Source: Paenibacillus sinensis
Lineage (GTDB): Bacteria; Bacillota; Bacilli; Paenibacillales; Paenibacillaceae
DNA: 64,000 bases
NCBI RefSeq assembly: GCF_019904155.1
Contig: NZ_JAHCMB010000048.1
Location: forward strand, 1-64,000
Direction of reading: 5' to 3'
This document shows, one piece after another, positions 1-7,702 of this stretch. The stretch's first letter is position 1, and every line of letters begins with the position of its first letter. A program made the translations under genes and the position numbers. The notes under the pieces are model-generated. The model saw nothing but the letters and a program-made list of their open reading frames with translations, made no database searches and was not told the DNA's origin.

Positions 1-153
1 TAGTCCCACAGAAATGTGTATGATTTTACTGATTGCAACATAAACTCCGTCCCAAGCACTTTGACCATATGTACTTATAATGAGAAAAGAGATACCTAAT
101 ATTAGAATATTAAATCCAATTAAGTAAATAGCTGTTCGTTTTAATTTTATCAA
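1..153 (-). CDS. YczE/YitT-like membrane protein, 5' end only
   Basis: Reading the minus strand from a TTG at 153, 51 codons stay open to the window edge. The peptide starts MIKLKRTAIYLIGFNILILG, continues as a hydrophobic helix, and then has GQSAWDGVYVAISKIIHISV, which resembles the 'GxxPWDxxxxGLS' region after the first membrane segment in YczE-family proteins (function unknown, related to YitT). A GGAGG lies 10 nt before the TTG; the ATG overlapping that GGAGG leads to a stop after six codons. The gene is much more AT-rich than its neighbours and may be cargo or a separate acquisition. The 3' part is outside the window. Confidence 0.5.
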   Translation of the reverse strand, partial: MIKLKRTAIYLIGFNILILGISFLIISTYGQSAWDGVYVAISKIIHISVGL

Positions 154-270
154 TTAATTGCGTCCTCCATTTCTAAATCAATCTAGATAGATTTTTGATG
201 AGTTGAATTAATTGTAGAGTTTATAATCTGTTCAGTCGGTTGCGCATGCAACGCAAATTATGAGCATAAC

Positions 271-314
271 AAAAAAAGTGCGGGGAGCGGCGGCGTTGTT
301 CCAACGCTCCCCGC
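271..314 (-). terminator. Intrinsic terminator after mobC
   Basis: On the minus strand a 10-bp perfect stem (GCGGGGAGCG with CGCTCCCCGC) is followed by ACTTTTTTT. It begins five bases after the mobC stop codon, so it ends the tra/mob transcript where a relaxase gene would normally follow. Confidence 0.9.
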
Positions 315-319
315 TTTCC

Positions 320-661
320 TTATAGCTCGACTATCGCCGTAAGCTGTTTAAGCACCTCTGAAACCCGGCCCCACAATTCAGTATAATCTTTTTGCAGGGC
401 AGCAATTTCAGACGGATACACGCCGTAGGTGTTGGCATGAATAGCAACCTGATTCAGATTGTTGGCACATCTGCGTTGCAGGGAAACAAGCTCTCGGACA
501 GGTGAGAGGTCAACATTAAAAACATAACCATTCAAAGCCATTTTGCGGATATAGGCACTTAAATTCTGCGTTCCCGCTTCCTCCATACGCTCCTGAATGG
601 CAGCGTATTCTTCCTCACTTACCCAAACAAAGAGGGGAACGCCACGCTTGCGCCGCTTCAC
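320..661 (-). CDS. mobC: MobC-like relaxosome accessory protein
   Basis: The 113-residue protein has a basic start (MKRRKRGVPLFVWVSEEEY) and then a ribbon-helix-helix-like segment ending in LSAYIRKMALNG, followed by LQRRCANNLNQVAIHANTYG, the pattern of the MobC/BfmRI family. These proteins bind oriT and help the relaxase nick one strand. The start overlaps the end of the preceding gene (658-843) by four bases, so the two are translationally coupled. Unusually, no relaxase follows; a terminator does. The relaxase may be elsewhere in the element or lost. Confidence 0.85.
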   Translation of the reverse strand: MKRRKRGVPLFVWVSEEEYAAIQERMEEAGTQNLSAYIRKMALNGYVFNVDLSPVRELVSLQRRCANNLNQVAIHANTYGVYPSEIAALQKDYTELWGRVSEVLKQLTAIVEL

Positions 662-843
662 CGTTCTTCTCGTTCCCGGCTTCGCCGTTTTGCCGGCGGC
701 TCCTTTACCCGGTCTTTTTGCTTTTCCTCCGGGCGGGCCTGTGGAACAGGCAGAGGGGCATTATTGGGAATCCCATCAATCATGTTGTAATTCTGCTCGG
801 TGGAAAGCTCTGCGTTTCTAAGATAATTGTCTTTTTCCTGCAT
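658..843 (-). CDS. DUF4316-like small ICE protein
   Basis: The 61-residue hydrophilic protein starts MQEKDNYLRNAELSTEQNYN and includes NMIDGIPNN, which resembles the C-terminal part of DUF4316 proteins of Tn1549-like elements; the rest is a charged, Pro/Arg-rich tail. I start it at the ATG at 843 because AAAAGGAGG lies just before it; an upstream TTG lies inside palindrome copy 1 and has no ribosome binding site. It may be a truncated relative, because full-length members are longer. Its function is unknown; its place directly before mobC suggests a mobilisation role. Confidence 0.55.
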   Translation of the reverse strand: MQEKDNYLRNAELSTEQNYNMIDGIPNNAPLPVPQARPEEKQKDRVKEPPAKRRSREREER

Positions 844-864
844 GAAAAAATCCTCCTTTTTATG

Positions 865-889
865 ACTTCGGGCCAACTTGGCCCGAAGT
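865..889. repeat. 25-nt palindrome, copy 1 (perfect)
   Basis: Arms ACTTCGGGCCAA and TTGGCCCGAAGT flank a central C (plus strand). It lies upstream of the SD and start of the DUF4316-like gene, between that gene and the folded region at 917-1019. Confidence 0.97.
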
Positions 890-916
890 GGTTATCTGTC
901 TTTATTTATAGGGCAA

Positions 917-1019
917 TGTTACGATTGGGCAGGTGCGGTCATAGAATAAGCCGCACCTGCCTAAAACAGACTCCCCGAAGCCGCATAAACAGCGGCTTTT
1001 TTCAGTCCTAATCGTAACA
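917..1019. other. Nested inverted-repeat structure, candidate oriT or structured RNA
   Basis: An outer 10-bp pair (917-926 with 1010-1019) encloses two hairpins: an 11-bp perfect stem (928-938 with 951-961, arm GGCAGGTGCGG) and a 7-bp stem at 978-998. A single strand of this DNA or RNA would fold as a three-way junction. It fills the gap upstream of the DUF4316-like gene and mobC, a usual position for oriT in mobC-type systems. The oriT reading is an inference; I recognise no nic consensus. Confidence 0.5.
978..1002 (+). terminator. Intrinsic terminator facing the plus strand
   Basis: AAGCCGC and GCGGCTT form a stem with a seven-base loop, followed by an uninterrupted T run on the plus strand. 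No plus-strand gene ends nearby, so it would end an unrecognised plus-strand transcript or simply be part of the folded region. Confidence 0.6.
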
Positions 1020-1020
1020 G

Positions 1021-1389
1021 CTATGCCTTATCCGAACGCCGCTTTTTCCTCATTCTTTCCCGGCTCCTGCGGCGGTTGCCCTCCGCTTGGCAGCCTGGCG
1101 AACAGTAAGCCCGTATTTCGTCCGATACAAACGCCTTTCCGCAAATGGCGCAAGCGTCCATTTCGGGAGCGGCCCGCCCTAACAAGGTTGCTTCCAGCTT
1201 TGGGTCAAGGGGAAGAACGGCATTTTGAAAATACTTGCAGTATGCGCCCGTCCACCATTTATCCAGCATATAACAGCCGCCGTAATCAAGGGGCAGACAG
1301 CCGTATTCACTGTCATAGTTGGCGCACATGGAAGTGACCAGCTTTCGGATAGCCGCCCGTTCATGGCGGGTCAGCTCTCGGCTATCCAT
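1021..1389 (-). CDS. Cysteine-rich VLP-type ICE protein
   Basis: A 122-residue soluble protein starting MDSRELTRHERAAIRKLVTS. It has two cysteine-rich parts: an N-terminal region with CANYDSEYGCLPLD and a C-terminal CAICGKAF...CSPGCQ that looks like a small zinc-binding finger, followed by a very basic tail. This is the pattern of the 'cysteine-rich VLP' proteins near mobC in Tn1549-like elements. The ATG at 1389 is preceded by AGGGAGG; the longer frame from a TTG inside palindrome copy 2 has no ribosome binding site. The basic tail suggests nucleic-acid binding, which is inference. Confidence 0.75.
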   Translation of the reverse strand: MDSRELTRHERAAIRKLVTSMCANYDSEYGCLPLDYGGCYMLDKWWTGAYCKYFQNAVLPLDPKLEATLLGRAAPEMDACAICGKAFVSDEIRAYCSPGCQAEGNRRRSRERMRKKRRSDKA

Positions 1390-1600
1390 GACTTTGCCCT
1401 CCCTGCGACTTCGGGCCAACTTGGCCCGAAGTTCTGGAAAAGGTCAAATCCCGGTAGCATATCCCTAAGCAGGGAATCCCCCGCCAGTAAGAACAGCCAT
1501 AGCAGGGGGAACCGGGCGGCGGCTTTTTCGGTAGGGCTGGGCGCATGGGCCGGGGTTTTTGCTTCATCATTTTTTCAAAGGGGTTATCGGTGAAATTCAT
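1382..1600 (-). CDS. Small Cys-motif ICE protein, palindrome-encoded tail
   Basis: A 72-residue protein whose ATG overlaps the stop of the DUF4366 gene by four bases (ATGA). It has a Pro/Lys-rich N-terminus and a compact motif PCYGCSYWRGIPCLGICYR with four cysteines that could bind metal. Its C-terminal 16 residues are encoded by palindrome copy 2 and following bases (TSGQVGPK plus eight residues), and it overlaps the start of the next gene by eight bases. I do not recognise a family. The palindrome may have displaced an earlier stop codon. Confidence 0.6.
   Translation of the reverse strand: MNFTDNPFEKMMKQKPRPMRPALPKKPPPGSPCYGCSYWRGIPCLGICYRDLTFSRTSGQVGPKSQGGQSHG
1408..1432. repeat. 25-nt palindrome, copy 2 (perfect, coding)
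   Basis: Central base C on the plus strand. It is read as TSGQVGPK near the C-terminus of the small Cys protein and lies just upstream of the SD of the cysteine-rich VLP gene, so it serves both as coding and as leader sequence. Confidence 0.97.
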
Positions 1601-2253
1601 GCTTCACCGTCCTCACTGTCGGCCCCGGCTTCGTCCTCGTCCTCATTCCACGGCGGCCCGTCGTCCTCCTGTTCTGCATAGGGGTCATCTTCATATTCGC
1701 TGTAATCGTCCTCGGCATTATTGGCCCGTTCCTGCTTCGGGCGGTAAACCTTGAAGTAATACCCGGCCCCGCCGCCAGCCAGCAACACCAGGACAACAAC
1801 AATCATCATGCCGTTACCGTCTTTTTCCGGTTCGGGGGCGGGTTCCAGTGTCGGCTCCGGTGTAACAGAGGTTGCAGGTGTTGCAGGCTCGGCGGGTTCT
1901 TCCGTTTCCTCGGATTTTTCGGCAAGGGCCAGCAGGTCTTTTTCTGTTACCGCATTGAGGAAATACACATTTTCCTGCTCCCGCTGCTTGTCGATAATCA
2001 GGTAGAACACGTTTTCACTTGGGGTCATTATGGTGTAAAACTCTTTCCCGTCCTCGTCCGTGGCGTTGTCAATGACGGTTCCCGTCCCGGCAGGGGTGAA
2101 GGGATTGGGAGCGGCTACCGGCTCCGGGGTTTCCATTATCTCCTCCGGGATTTCCTCACCGCCGCCAGCATAGGCGGTCAAAGGAAAAGCCGCCATGCAG
2201 AGCATAGCGGCGGCAAGCAGTGTCAATATACGCTTTTTAGGCTTATTCTTCAT
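1597..2253 (-). CDS. DUF4366 membrane-anchored ICE protein
   Basis: The 218-residue protein has a Sec signal peptide (KKRILTLLAAAMLCMAAFPL, likely cut after AYA), a short folded segment with FYTIMTPSENVFYLIIDKQR, a Pro/Glu-rich linker, one membrane helix (about residues 148-168, VVVLVLLAGGGAGYYF) and a very acidic cytoplasmic tail. This order matches DUF4366, found after DUF4315 in Tn1549-like transfer operons. It overlaps the end of the DUF4315 gene by 11 bases. It is probably a surface-exposed part of the transfer machine; no enzymatic motif is visible. Confidence 0.85.
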   Translation of the reverse strand: MKNKPKKRILTLLAAAMLCMAAFPLTAYAGGGEEIPEEIMETPEPVAAPNPFTPAGTGTVIDNATDEDGKEFYTIMTPSENVFYLIIDKQREQENVYFLNAVTEKDLLALAEKSEETEEPAEPATPATSVTPEPTLEPAPEPEKDGNGMMIVVVLVLLAGGGAGYYFKVYRPKQERANNAEDDYSEYEDDPYAEQEDDGPPWNEDEDEAGADSEDGEA

Positions 2254-2521
2254 CTTCGTTTTCCTCCGTTTTTTCTGTGATGGCGGGTGCTTCTAACTTC
2301 GGGCCAACTTGGCCCGAAGTGGCGCCGCCTGATTTTGCCGCTTTCAGCAGGGCCGCAAGGTCGGTCAGGGAAATGTCCATGCCCCGCACAGCGTCCACGA
2401 TTTCCATGTTCTCAAGCTCGGTTTTCTGCTTTTCCAGTTCCCGCAGCTTGGATTGAAACTCATTGATTTTGTCTTTTATTTTCTGTATGTCCTTGCTTAC
2501 ACGCTCAATTTTTGCGTTCAA
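2243..2521 (-). CDS. DUF4315 coiled-coil ICE protein, palindrome-encoded insert
   Basis: The 92-residue protein begins with a coiled coil (IERVSKDIQKIKDKINEFQS and following heptads) and MDISLTDLAALLKA, as in DUF4315. Translation starts at a TTG preceded by GGAGGTGG. Near residue 70 the frame runs through palindrome copy 3 (TSGQVGPK), after which comes an acidic tail that looks like a replaced C-terminus. It sits between the NlpC/P60 hydrolase and DUF4366 genes. Its function is unknown. Confidence 0.85.
   Translation of the reverse strand: MNAKIERVSKDIQKIKDKINEFQSKLRELEKQKTELENMEIVDAVRGMDISLTDLAALLKAAKSGGATSGQVGPKLEAPAITEKTEENEDEE
2296..2320. repeat. 25-nt palindrome, copy 3 (perfect, coding)
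   Basis: Central base C on the plus strand. It lies inside the DUF4315 gene about 50 bases before its stop, read as TSGQVGPK, upstream of the DUF4366 start. Confidence 0.97.
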
Positions 2522-2538
2522 GTTACCACCTCCAAATA

Positions 2539-4509
2539 TTAGGGCAAACGCCCGAAAGAATAGTAATGAGATTGCCAGTAGTTAGTTTCGACAGAAGCAT
2601 AGCCAATGGGATTTCCGCAATGCAACATCATTCCCCCGCCCACATAAATGCCCACATGCGATACGCCGGGGGTGTCATAGGTTCCTACAAAGAAAATCAG
2701 ATCTCCCGGCCTTGCATTGGCAGAGGACACAGGCGTACAGATGTTAAACAGCCCTTGCGCTCCAAGCCGCCCCACATTCCAGCCGCTGTGATTGACTACC
2801 CACGACACGAAGCCCGAACAGTCAAAAGAAGTGGAGGGAGAGGAACCGCCCCAAACGTAAGGGTAGCCCAAATATTTCTCCGCTTCTGCAATCAGGGCCG
2901 CAAAGGCCGGGTCAGACAGGGCTTCGGGCGGTATGTCGTAATCGGTGTATTCTCCGGGGTGGGTGTAGATATTGCCCTCAAAGAGATTAGGACGGTTGCC
3001 TTTGGTCTTTTGGTAAATCAGGTAGCGCTCCGTCTGCTCCGGGTCGAGATTGGCAAGGGCAACGGCTCCCAATGACGTATTGCGTAGGCTTACATTGAGA
3101 ATATAATAGTTGTAGGGAACCTCTACCTCATAGGTGTCGGAATGGGTCGTGGTTTCCCCGGTTTCCGGGTCGGTTTCTGTCCATGTGTCCGTCCGGGTTT
3201 CGGTGCGGTAGCGTACCTCCACGGTTTCCGTGATGGTAAGGGTATACTGCTGTTCCAAGAGATATTGAAGCTCGGCCCGAACCTTTGCCGGGGTGTAATC
3301 GTCATATTTGGCGGTCAGGTAAGAAGCCAGTTCAAAGGGGTCATGGCCGATTTCGTCCACCGAATAACGGTACTCGTCATAGGACGGATAATCCCTTTCT
3401 ATCCGGGCCAGCTTATCCCGTAACGCCTTTTCCAGTGTGGTATAGTCGGCTTCCACGGCTTCAATGTCGCTGTCTGATGAACCATAGGAAGTGCCGCCCA
3501 CCGCTCCAATCAGGCCGTTGCCAATGGTGGTAAGCGCCCCCATGCAGGATTGCAAGACCACAATCAGCAGGAACGCACAGGTTAAAATCAAGATGACTTT
3601 GGGATTGCTCCGAACAAACCGCCATGCGGCCCCGGCGATATTTTTTGCTGTGACCGCCGTTTTCTTTGCCGCCTTTGCGCCTGTTTTAGCGGCCTCCTTC
3701 GCCTGTTTGCGATATTGCTTTTTTAGCTGTCGCTTTTGCCACAGCCGGGAAAGCGGATTGCTTTTCAGCCCCGGATTTTCCTGCACCAACTGGCGGTAGG
3801 CATAATCGGCTTTTGCGCTGATGGCTTTTCGTTCCCACTTGCGAACCTGCCGGGCCGGGCGGGTACGGATACGCTTTTTGATAAAGCGAGTACCGCCCCG
3901 GATAAGGTGTTCCCCGGCAAGCTCGGTTTTGTGGGCCGCTTCAATACCTGCGTTTTCACGTTCTACCTGATGGATTTTGCCATGCACATACCGCCAAGTC
4001 TGAAATTTTGCGGCTCGGCCCACGGTCTTGATGGGGCCGGGCTTCTTGGGCGGCTTCTGGTTTGCCAGCTTTTCACGGGCGGTATTCAGCCTTTCACCGT
4101 TCTTTTCCATGCGGAGCTTGGATTTCTCCATGCGCTTACCGTCTTTTGTCGCCTTTTTATTAGCAGGGCCAGTATGGGGAGCGTCCTCGGCGGCTTCACC
4201 ACCGGGCAACGGCTCCCCGTCACGCCACAGGCGTTTAGAGGGCCTGGGCTTATTGCTGTCCTGCCGGAGCTTTCCCGACTTCGGGCCAACTTGGCCCGAA
4301 GTGGCAGGGTCAGCCGATTTTGGCGGGGCCGGGCCGGGGCGATTACCCACAGGCGGCGAAGCTCCCGGCGGGTCGGAGATCGGCGGCGGTTCACTTTTGG
4401 GAATAGGCCGCTTTTTTGACTTCGGGCCAAGTTGGCCCGAAGTTACCGCCTGTTCCTCATGCTCAAACCGCAAACGGCCTGCTGGCCCCTTGCGGCTTTT
4501 ATCCTCCAT
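2539..4509 (-). CDS. CD1108-type NlpC/P60 cell-wall hydrolase of the transfer machine
   Basis: A 656-residue protein. Residues 1-110 are Pro-rich and disordered and contain two palindrome-encoded segments (TSGQLGPK and TSGQVGPK). Residues about 110-300 are strongly basic and probably coiled. A membrane helix follows (ILILTCAFLLIVVLQSC), then an extracellular region and a C-terminal NlpC/P60 domain (about 545-656) with the catalytic cysteine in FDCSGFVSW and histidine in HVGIYVGGG. Such VirB1-like hydrolases open peptidoglycan for the conjugation channel. It overlaps virB4 by 11 bases. The two inserted peptides lie where a linker tolerates them. Confidence 0.9.
   Translation of the reverse strand: MEDKSRKGPAGRLRFEHEEQAVTSGQLGPKSKKRPIPKSEPPPISDPPGASPPVGNRPGPAPPKSADPATSGQVGPKSGKLRQDSNKPRPSKRLWRDGEPLPGGEAAEDAPHTGPANKKATKDGKRMEKSKLRMEKNGERLNTAREKLANQKPPKKPGPIKTVGRAAKFQTWRYVHGKIHQVERENAGIEAAHKTELAGEHLIRGGTRFIKKRIRTRPARQVRKWERKAISAKADYAYRQLVQENPGLKSNPLSRLWQKRQLKKQYRKQAKEAAKTGAKAAKKTAVTAKNIAGAAWRFVRSNPKVILILTCAFLLIVVLQSCMGALTTIGNGLIGAVGGTSYGSSDSDIEAVEADYTTLEKALRDKLARIERDYPSYDEYRYSVDEIGHDPFELASYLTAKYDDYTPAKVRAELQYLLEQQYTLTITETVEVRYRTETRTDTWTETDPETGETTTHSDTYEVEVPYNYYILNVSLRNTSLGAVALANLDPEQTERYLIYQKTKGNRPNLFEGNIYTHPGEYTDYDIPPEALSDPAFAALIAEAEKYLGYPYVWGGSSPSTSFDCSGFVSWVVNHSGWNVGRLGAQGLFNICTPVSSANARPGDLIFFVGTYDTPGVSHVGIYVGGGMMLHCGNPIGYASVETNYWQSHYYSFGRLP
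4278..4302. repeat. 25-nt palindrome, copy 4 (perfect, coding)
   Basis: Central base C on the plus strand. Inside the NlpC/P60 gene, read as TSGQVGPK in its disordered N-terminal region. Confidence 0.97.
4419..4443. repeat. 25-nt palindrome, copy 5 (perfect, coding)
   Basis: Central base G on the plus strand, opposite to copy 4. Inside the NlpC/P60 gene, read as TSGQLGPK about 22 residues from the start. Confidence 0.97.
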
Positions 4510-6868
4510 TTTGGCCCTCCCTTGCTATATCCTCCGGGCGAGTAGTTAAAAGATTGTAAATCTCACCACGGGGAAAACGGTCTACAAAAGGAATGGTGGT
4601 ACTGCCGAAGAACAAAAGTCCTTCGCCGGGGTTGCTGTGGGCGATATAGGAAAGCTGGTGTTCAGAGATACCAAGCTGTTTGGCGAGGATTGCCCGGTCA
4701 GCCTGTGCCTGCGCCAGCAGTATCATAAAGTCGCTGTTGTCAAAGATATTTTCTACCTCCCGGCTTGCCAAAAGGTCTTTCACATTCTGTGTGAGCGCAC
4801 TTGGCACACAGCCTTTTTTACGAAGCATTTTCCAGACACGGACAAAATAGCTTGCGGAAAGTGCGTCCTGCAACAAAATGTGAAATTCGTCATAATAGCA
4901 CCATGTCGCAAGGCCAGCCGAAAAGTTTTCGTCAACTGCCTGTGTCACAAGCTCGTTGGTAATGTGCATGGCGATTTTGCGTAGGTTTTCGCCCATGCTT
5001 TTCAGCACGATACAGATGATCCGCTTGTCGGTCTGTACGTTGGTGGCGAAGTTAAACATATTAAGGGAGCCGGTGCAGTAAAGCTCCAGAGCGGTTGCAA
5101 TCCGTTTGGCTTCCGGTTCCGGTTGCTGGCACAGGGTTTCGTACAGGTCTTGCAAAAGGGGCATTTTCCCGTTCCCGATGCCAAGCGCAAGCTCCCGGTA
5201 CACAAGGCGCACACAGCGGTCAATCACCGTTTTTTCAATGGGCTGTAAGCCCTCTTTGCCGCCGATTATCAATTCACAGAGGGACAATAAAAAATCCGCT
5301 TTCATGGAAAGCGGGCTGTCCTCGGCGGTCATATTGAGCTTTAAGTCCATTGGGTTGATATGGTGGGGGCTGTCGGGTGAAATGTCGATTACCTCACCGC
5401 CCAGCCGTTTTACCAATGCGGCATATTCGCCCATTGGGTCTACGATAATAATTCTATCGTTAGTGGCAAGAAATACATTGATTAGCTCACGCTTTGCGGA
5501 AAAGCTCTTGCCCGAACCTGTACTGCCAAGATACAGGCCGTTGGCGGATTTCAGTTTTTTGCGGTTCGCCATGATAACATTATGGCTTAAAGCGTTCATG
5601 CCATAGTACAACGCCTGTCCGTCCATGCGGAGTTCTTGGGTCATAAACGGCACAAAGATTGCGGTACTGCTCGTTGTCATGCCCCGCTGTATTTCAATAC
5701 CGTTGTACCCAAGAGGGAGCGAGGACATAAAGCCCTGCTCCTGCTGAAAGTCCAGCCGCTTCAAAAAACAGTTGTATTTCTGCGTAATGCCCGACACGGT
5801 GAAAATGTCGTTTTCCAACTGCTGGCGGGTGGGTGCGGTGTTTACGATAAGGAACGTAAGCAGGAACATTCGCTCATTGCGGCTCTGCAAATCTGCCAAA
5901 AGAGTGGCGGCATCCTTACTGTAAGTCAGCAAATCCGGGGGTAGAATGTCAATGTCATATCCCGCCCTTGCCGCTTTTTTCTGCTCGTCCATCTTCATTT
6001 TCCCTATGTCGGACAGCTTGGCCTTGACGGTTTTTACGGCTTTTGTCTGGTCTACCGTCTGTATGTGCATGGTAATGGTCATTTCGGCGTCCATTTCCAG
6101 TAGCTCTGCAAGGAGTTTGTCGGAAAGCTCCGAAGCCATAATCTGCATATACGAAGCCGCCCCCCATGTGGTTCCCACACGGAACAGGCGGCTTTGCCGA
6201 AAGTCAAAACTGGTCGGGGCTATAAAATCCTTTGTTCCCATTCCGGTTTTTGGTATCATATCCCATGAGAACCGGAACGGCTCCCGCCCTCCGGGGTGGA
6301 GCTGGCTGTGCAGCATTTCCAAGCGTTCATGCCCGGAAAGGGTTGCCGACTGTACGCCGAGCTTCTTGAAGTTGCCCATAATGTCGGCTTCAATACGCTC
6401 CAAGCGGGGCCGAGCCGTTCCGATCCCGTCCGCATGAATCCCGAACGTGATGTACTTGGAACGTACAATCCCGTTGTTGCTTCGGGCAATCTGGCCTTTC
6501 AGCATGTCGGTAAATTCATTGCGAATACCGTTACAATCATCATTCTGCGGGGGTATATTCACGCTGTACCGATTTTCGGGCCGGGAGCGGTGGTTGATGA
6601 ACGACATTTGAAAAGGCAAGGCACTGTCAAAGTAGTTCAAAAAGGAACAGTACCCGTCAAAAATAGTGCTTTGGTCGTCTGTTGAAGCCACGGCGTAGTT
6701 AATATCCTCATAAGAAAGGGTCTTTGTGTAGTAGCCCTCCTGCACCTTGCAGATACCGTCACGAAGCATTTCCTTGTAGGGAATGGTCTGCTGTGCGGTC
6801 TGCGGCCCACGCTTTTTAGGCTTTGCGCTTCTTGGGGGAACGGGCAGACGTTTTGTTTTTTGCGCCAT
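4499..6868 (-). CDS. VirB4/TraE-like conjugation ATPase (CD1110 family)
   Basis: The 789-residue protein has the VirB4 layout: an N-terminal domain, then Walker A in YLGSTGSGKSFSAKRE (around residue 450), IIIVDPMGEY, and the Walker B-like WCYYDEFHILL, followed by an SALTQNVKDLL segment. VirB4 ATPases energise assembly of the type IV channel at the inner face of the membrane. The start overlaps prgI by 53 bases, a usual arrangement in these operons, and the end overlaps the NlpC/P60 gene. The length and motifs are complete. Confidence 0.95.
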   Translation of the reverse strand: MAQKTKRLPVPPRSAKPKKRGPQTAQQTIPYKEMLRDGICKVQEGYYTKTLSYEDINYAVASTDDQSTIFDGYCSFLNYFDSALPFQMSFINHRSRPENRYSVNIPPQNDDCNGIRNEFTDMLKGQIARSNNGIVRSKYITFGIHADGIGTARPRLERIEADIMGNFKKLGVQSATLSGHERLEMLHSQLHPGGREPFRFSWDMIPKTGMGTKDFIAPTSFDFRQSRLFRVGTTWGAASYMQIMASELSDKLLAELLEMDAEMTITMHIQTVDQTKAVKTVKAKLSDIGKMKMDEQKKAARAGYDIDILPPDLLTYSKDAATLLADLQSRNERMFLLTFLIVNTAPTRQQLENDIFTVSGITQKYNCFLKRLDFQQEQGFMSSLPLGYNGIEIQRGMTTSSTAIFVPFMTQELRMDGQALYYGMNALSHNVIMANRKKLKSANGLYLGSTGSGKSFSAKRELINVFLATNDRIIIVDPMGEYAALVKRLGGEVIDISPDSPHHINPMDLKLNMTAEDSPLSMKADFLLSLCELIIGGKEGLQPIEKTVIDRCVRLVYRELALGIGNGKMPLLQDLYETLCQQPEPEAKRIATALELYCTGSLNMFNFATNVQTDKRIICIVLKSMGENLRKIAMHITNELVTQAVDENFSAGLATWCYYDEFHILLQDALSASYFVRVWKMLRKKGCVPSALTQNVKDLLASREVENIFDNSDFMILLAQAQADRAILAKQLGISEHQLSYIAHSNPGEGLLFFGSTTIPFVDRFPRGEIYNLLTTRPEDIAREGQNGG

Positions 6869-7211
6869 TCGGTGGAACCTCCTTTCCGGGGTTGCTTAGA
6901 TACGCATAGAAATTCTGTGTCTGATATGGCCTCGTACGGGGCCACAGGAATTTGGAGCGGACGATATTCCGTACTACCTTTTCAAAGGGAAGTCCGTCAC
7001 GCTCGTACATGGCGAAGAAAAAGCAAGGGAGCATAAAGTCAATCATCAGGAACATGGCCCCGGTATTGCCGATGGCGGTATGGGTAAATAGATAGGCGGG
7101 TACGCCGATACCCGCCGCCGCTCCGAAACAAATTAGTTGGCGTTTGGTAAGGTTAAATGCCAGCTTGGTCTTTATTTTCGATAAATCGTTGGGTACGCTT
7201 ACATATGCCAA
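6816..7211 (-). CDS. prgI: PrgI-family conjugation membrane protein
   Basis: A 131-residue protein starting MAYVSVPNDLSKIKTKLAFN, then LTKRQLICFGAAAGIGVPAY, two closely spaced membrane helices and GLPFEKVVRNIVRSKFLWPR, as in the PrgI family. PrgI is a small inner-membrane VirB3-like partner of VirB4. I start it at the TTG at 7211, 10 nt after GGAAAGGAGG; the longer frame begins inside palindrome copy 6. It overlaps virB4, which fits translational coupling. Confidence 0.9.
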   Translation of the reverse strand: MAYVSVPNDLSKIKTKLAFNLTKRQLICFGAAAGIGVPAYLFTHTAIGNTGAMFLMIDFMLPCFFFAMYERDGLPFEKVVRNIVRSKFLWPRTRPYQTQNFYAYLSNPGKEVPPNGAKNKTSARSPKKRKA

Positions 7212-7232
7212 TGGGTAAAATCCTCCTTTCCA

Positions 7233-7257
7233 ACTTCGGGCCAAGTTGGCCCGAAGT
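7233..7257. repeat. 25-nt palindrome, copy 6 (perfect)
   Basis: Central base G on the plus strand. On the minus strand it starts one base after the DUF7007 stop codon and is followed within two bases by the prgI SD (GGAAAGGAGG). Confidence 0.97.
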
Positions 7258-7258
7258 G

Positions 7259-7654
7259 TCAGCGTTCGGCGCTATGGACAGAAACAGTCTGTCGGGCCGG
7301 GGCCTTTTCAAGCCCGGCCTGCCGTATACGCCAATAGTCCGGGTTGTACTCCCGGATAGATTTATTGATATTTTCCTCAAAAGCGGCCTTATCCTTAATG
7401 CGGTCAGGAACAGCCCACAGATTTTTATCCAAAAGCTCCCGGAAAGCAACATCTTCCTGCGAATCTTCCTCAAAGCAGAGAAAGCCGCCGTGACGAAAGC
7501 CGCATTTCCGGGCGGCGGGAGAGAGAACCGCCGCCATATCCTTAGAAAACATGGTGCCGCCGTGACTGGCGGTGCTTACAAGAAACACGCCGGGGCAGAG
7601 TATTTCGCAATGCTGAACTTCGCCCCACGGCGATTTTTCAGGCTGTTGGTACAT
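7259..7654 (-). CDS. DUF7007-like ICE protein
   Basis: A 131-residue soluble protein starting MYQQPEKSPWGEVQHCEILC, with GVFLVSTASHGGTMFSKDMA and CFEEDSQEDVAF in the middle. This matches the DUF7007 proteins of conjugative elements as I remember them; no activity is known. The ATG at 7654 follows GGAAAGGAG with good spacing. The gene is framed by palindromes 6 and 7. Confidence 0.65.
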   Translation of the reverse strand: MYQQPEKSPWGEVQHCEILCPGVFLVSTASHGGTMFSKDMAAVLSPAARKCGFRHGGFLCFEEDSQEDVAFRELLDKNLWAVPDRIKDKAAFEENINKSIREYNPDYWRIRQAGLEKAPARQTVSVHSAER

Positions 7655-7670
7655 AAAATATCTCCTTTCC

Positions 7671-7695
7671 ACTTCGGGCCAACTTGGCCCGAAGT
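7671..7695. repeat. 25-nt palindrome, copy 7 (perfect)
   Basis: Central base C on the plus strand. It sits seven bases after the SpoVG-gene stop and directly abuts GGAAAGGAG, the SD of the DUF7007 gene. Confidence 0.97.
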
Positions 7696-7702
7696 CACAA
7701 TA

